Made by a program: the position numbers and the translations under genes | Shown here: piece after piece, positions 13,155 to 14,564 of the stretch | Layout of the letters: the number at the start of each line of letters is the position of its first letter | How positions within the stretch are numbered: position 1 is the first letter of the stretch | NCBI GenBank assembly: GCA_002308755.1 | Contig: DBVR01000033.1 | Coordinates: 1 to 14,564, forward strand | Direction of reading: 5' to 3' | Origin: Christensenella sp. UBA1259 | GTDB taxonomy: Bacteria > Bacillota > Clostridia > Christensenellales > Borkfalkiaceae | DNA length: 14,564 bases | Notes under the pieces: generated by a model | What the model was told of the DNA's origin: nothing | The model's database searches: none | The model's input: only the letters and a program-made list of their open reading frames with translations

Positions 13155-14564
13155 ATTTATATACGTTTTGCTTACAATAGCGTTGACGGCAGGCTTTATA
13201 TTGCTTGGGGCTTTCACTTTTCGTAACAGTTATTTAAGGTTAATAGAAACGGTAAAGGACTTATATACGAGCATTGTATTTTACGGTGCGACGATTTTTA
13301 ATATACATACGGGGATTTCGCCGACGGTAAACAATTATTCAGGTGTTTTATCTTGGAACGGATATTTACCCGACAGTTTTGAAAAGATAAAGGAATTTTT
13401 TGGAACGTTTTTTACGCTGCTTATTGATAAAGAAAATTTTATGATTTGGGCAAACGGTGTTATTAGCATTTTAGGCGTGGTTATTGGGATATTTATTATA
13501 GCCCTGCCTATAATCGTGCTGTTATTCGTTTTGTTAAAACGGGCGTACCGTAAACCGAATAACAAATATAATCGAGATACTGTGCCGCTTAAAACGTTTA
13601 AGGTTGTTATAAAGATAGCGGTCTTACCCGTATATAACTTTATACGTGGATATTTGGACTTTCTTAAAGACAAACGGTGGCTGAAAATTATCTGGATATT
13701 GATTTGGGCGTTTAACCTTAACGTAGCGTCGATAGTAATAGCGTTTTTCGCATATTATTTTTATTTTACCGTGGCTTTCGATATACCGTCCTTATTTATT
13801 CAGTTGTCTAAACTAATAATAGATTTACAGGTAGTCGTTAAAACGATACCTATAATCTTTTGGGTGTTATTAGGTTTTTATCTTTGGGATAGAGCGAGAA
13901 AAAAGATAGCGGATAACAAATTGCGGCATTTTGAGGCAAAAAACTGCGGGTTTATTAAAGGGCTTTCTATTTCGTCAATGTCCTGCGGAAGCATGGGAAA
14001 GAAAAAGACGACTTTAATAACGGATATGGCACTTTCCCAAGCGGTTATGTTTCGTCAAGAAGCCCTTTCAAGATTACAAAAAGCGGATATGAAGTTCCCA
14101 TATTTCCCTTGGGTATGTTTTGAAAGAGAGATATTACGGTGTATGGAATACGGTGTTATATATAATCTTGCGAGCGTAAAGAAGTGGGTAAAGTTAAAAG
14201 AAAAACGGTTTAACGCACACGGGAACGTAAAATTGCAATTATACGGGTATGACGTTAAAAGGTATGGGATTACGTATAACGGCGGGTTAAAGGAAGAAAC
14301 GCTTTTTGACGTTTTGGAAACTTACGCGCAGTTGTATTTTATATATGTGTTAGAGAGCAGTTTGATAGTAAGTAATTATGCAATCAGAGAAGATAATGCA
14401 CTAATCACCGAAGGGAACTTCCCTATGTGGAATACAGACTTTTTTTCAAGACTTAAAAGGGAAAGCCGAAATTCGCATATTCTCGATTTTGATATTTTGC
14501 GTTTAGGCAGGAAAGTTATACAGAATAACGACAAAGCAGGCAGTTTCGAGTTCGGCGTTGTGGC
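13141..14564 (+). CDS. Polytopic membrane protein with atypical P-loop (3' end outside window)
   Basis: At least 474 residues are seen and the frame is still open at the window edge. Membrane helices are at about 6-25, 105-133, 182-211 and 234-249, followed by a cytoplasmic part. GSMGKKKTT (283-291) has the spacing of a Walker A motif, but the Gly just before the catalytic Lys is Lys, so it departs from GxxGxGKT. Later blocks YFIYVLESSLIVSNYAIRED (399-418) and HILDFDILRLG (446-456) look conserved, and the latter is Walker B-like. Four helices before a P-loop recall VirD4-type coupling ATPases only in outline; the sequence after the P-loop does not match. AAGGAG (13126-13131) supports the ATG. 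It is probably the motor or energy-coupling part of the operon. Confidence 0.7.
   Translation, partial: MKKIKFIYVLLTIALTAGFILLGAFTFRNSYLRLIETVKDLYTSIVFYGATIFNIHTGISPTVNNYSGVLSWNGYLPDSFEKIKEFFGTFFTLLIDKENFMIWANGVISILGVVIGIFIIALPIIVLLFVLLKRAYRKPNNKYNRDTVPLKTFKVVIKIAVLPVYNFIRGYLDFLKDKRWLKIIWILIWAFNLNVASIVIAFFAYYFYFTVAFDIPSLFIQLSKLIIDLQVVVKTIPIIFWVLLGFYLWDRARKKIADNKLRHFEAKNCGFIKGLSISSMSCGSMGKKKTTLITDMALSQAVMFRQEALSRLQKADMKFPYFPWVCFEREILRCMEYGVIYNLASVKKWVKLKEKRFNAHGNVKLQLYGYDVKRYGITYNGGLKEETLFDVLETYAQLYFIYVLESSLIVSNYAIREDNALITEGNFPMWNTDFFSRLKRESRNSHILDFDILRLGRKVIQNNDKAGSFEFGVV

Larger units (their letters stand above)
2411..14564. mobile_element. Probable integrative element, left part only
   Basis: A large serine recombinase next to a string of small regulatory and unknown genes, followed by a long operon of envelope proteins, is the layout expected of an integrative (possibly conjugative) element. 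The left end is approximate: it may lie in 2004-2360, near the GC island at 2779, or within the 3' end of the recombinase. The right end is outside the window. No relaxase, VirB4-type ATPase, replication gene or phage structural gene is seen, so the element class is unknown. Confidence 0.55.

Noticed and set aside
12933..13673. Minus-strand open frames opposite the membrane protein genes
   Set aside because: They lie antisense to genes with clear starts and membrane segments; their own sequences have no recognisable features.
13141..14564. Calling the P-loop protein VirD4/TraG
   Set aside because: The number of helices before the P-loop is higher, the Walker A differs, and the region after it lacks the expected coupling-protein motifs.
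1..14564. CRISPR array, tRNA or rRNA genes
   Set aside because: No regularly spaced direct repeats and no cloverleaf or rRNA-like sequence were seen on either strand.

Overview
The window looks like a piece of a low-to-moderate-GC Bacillota (Clostridia-type) chromosome carrying the left part of an integrated mobile element. The basis is strong AAGGAG(G) ribosome-binding sites in front of almost every gene, Clostridia-type protein families (Sir2, SLOG, large serine recombinase, InlB-type repeat), AT-rich intergenic DNA and intrinsic terminators. The species cannot be read from the sequence.

Left part (about 1-2000) appears to be resident chromosome. A small XRE-type repressor gene (minus) and a SLOG-family nucleotide-binding protein gene (plus) are divergent around a palindromic promoter region. 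A GC-rich hairpin lies at the 3' end of each of these genes, and the second copy also separates SLOG from a convergent Sir2 NAD-dependent deacylase gene (minus). A related hairpin lies near 1990. Positions 2004-2360 hold no convincing gene but several inverted repeats, and this is one candidate for the element boundary.

Positions 2411-4386 (minus) hold a small unknown gene and a 503-residue large serine recombinase, the likely integrase. Its 3' end is odd: a terminator-like hairpin sits inside the reading frame about 90 bases before the stop, and an 18-base GC-rich island lies just downstream. From 4387 onward the genes run on the plus strand. The first block (4687-6892) is a set of small cytoplasmic genes: a 54-residue protein, a zinc ribbon, a DeoR/HTH_11-like DNA-binding protein, and three small conserved-looking unknowns. 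The non-coding gaps here are rich in hairpins, including a repeated TAAGCGGAA/TTCCGCTTA stem and an 18-bp terminator.

The right half (6979-14564, running off the window) is one tightly packed operon of seven genes, six of them complete. All have an N-terminal signal or membrane anchor. They are a membrane-anchored Ig-like protein with a C-terminal InlB-type repeat; a protein with a signal peptide and a C-terminal membrane anchor plus coiled coil; a probable lipoprotein paralogous to the first; a short anchored protein; a 655-residue surface protein with C-terminal membrane helices and a basic tail; a 45-residue membrane peptide; and a polytopic membrane protein with an atypical P-loop (GSMGKKKTT). 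No relaxase, VirB4 or standard VirD4 is visible. The best candidate for an undescribed system is therefore this operon: an envelope-spanning assembly of several extracellular proteins and a putative membrane ATPase carried by a serine-recombinase element. Its function (DNA transfer, adhesion, secretion or defence) cannot be decided from this window.
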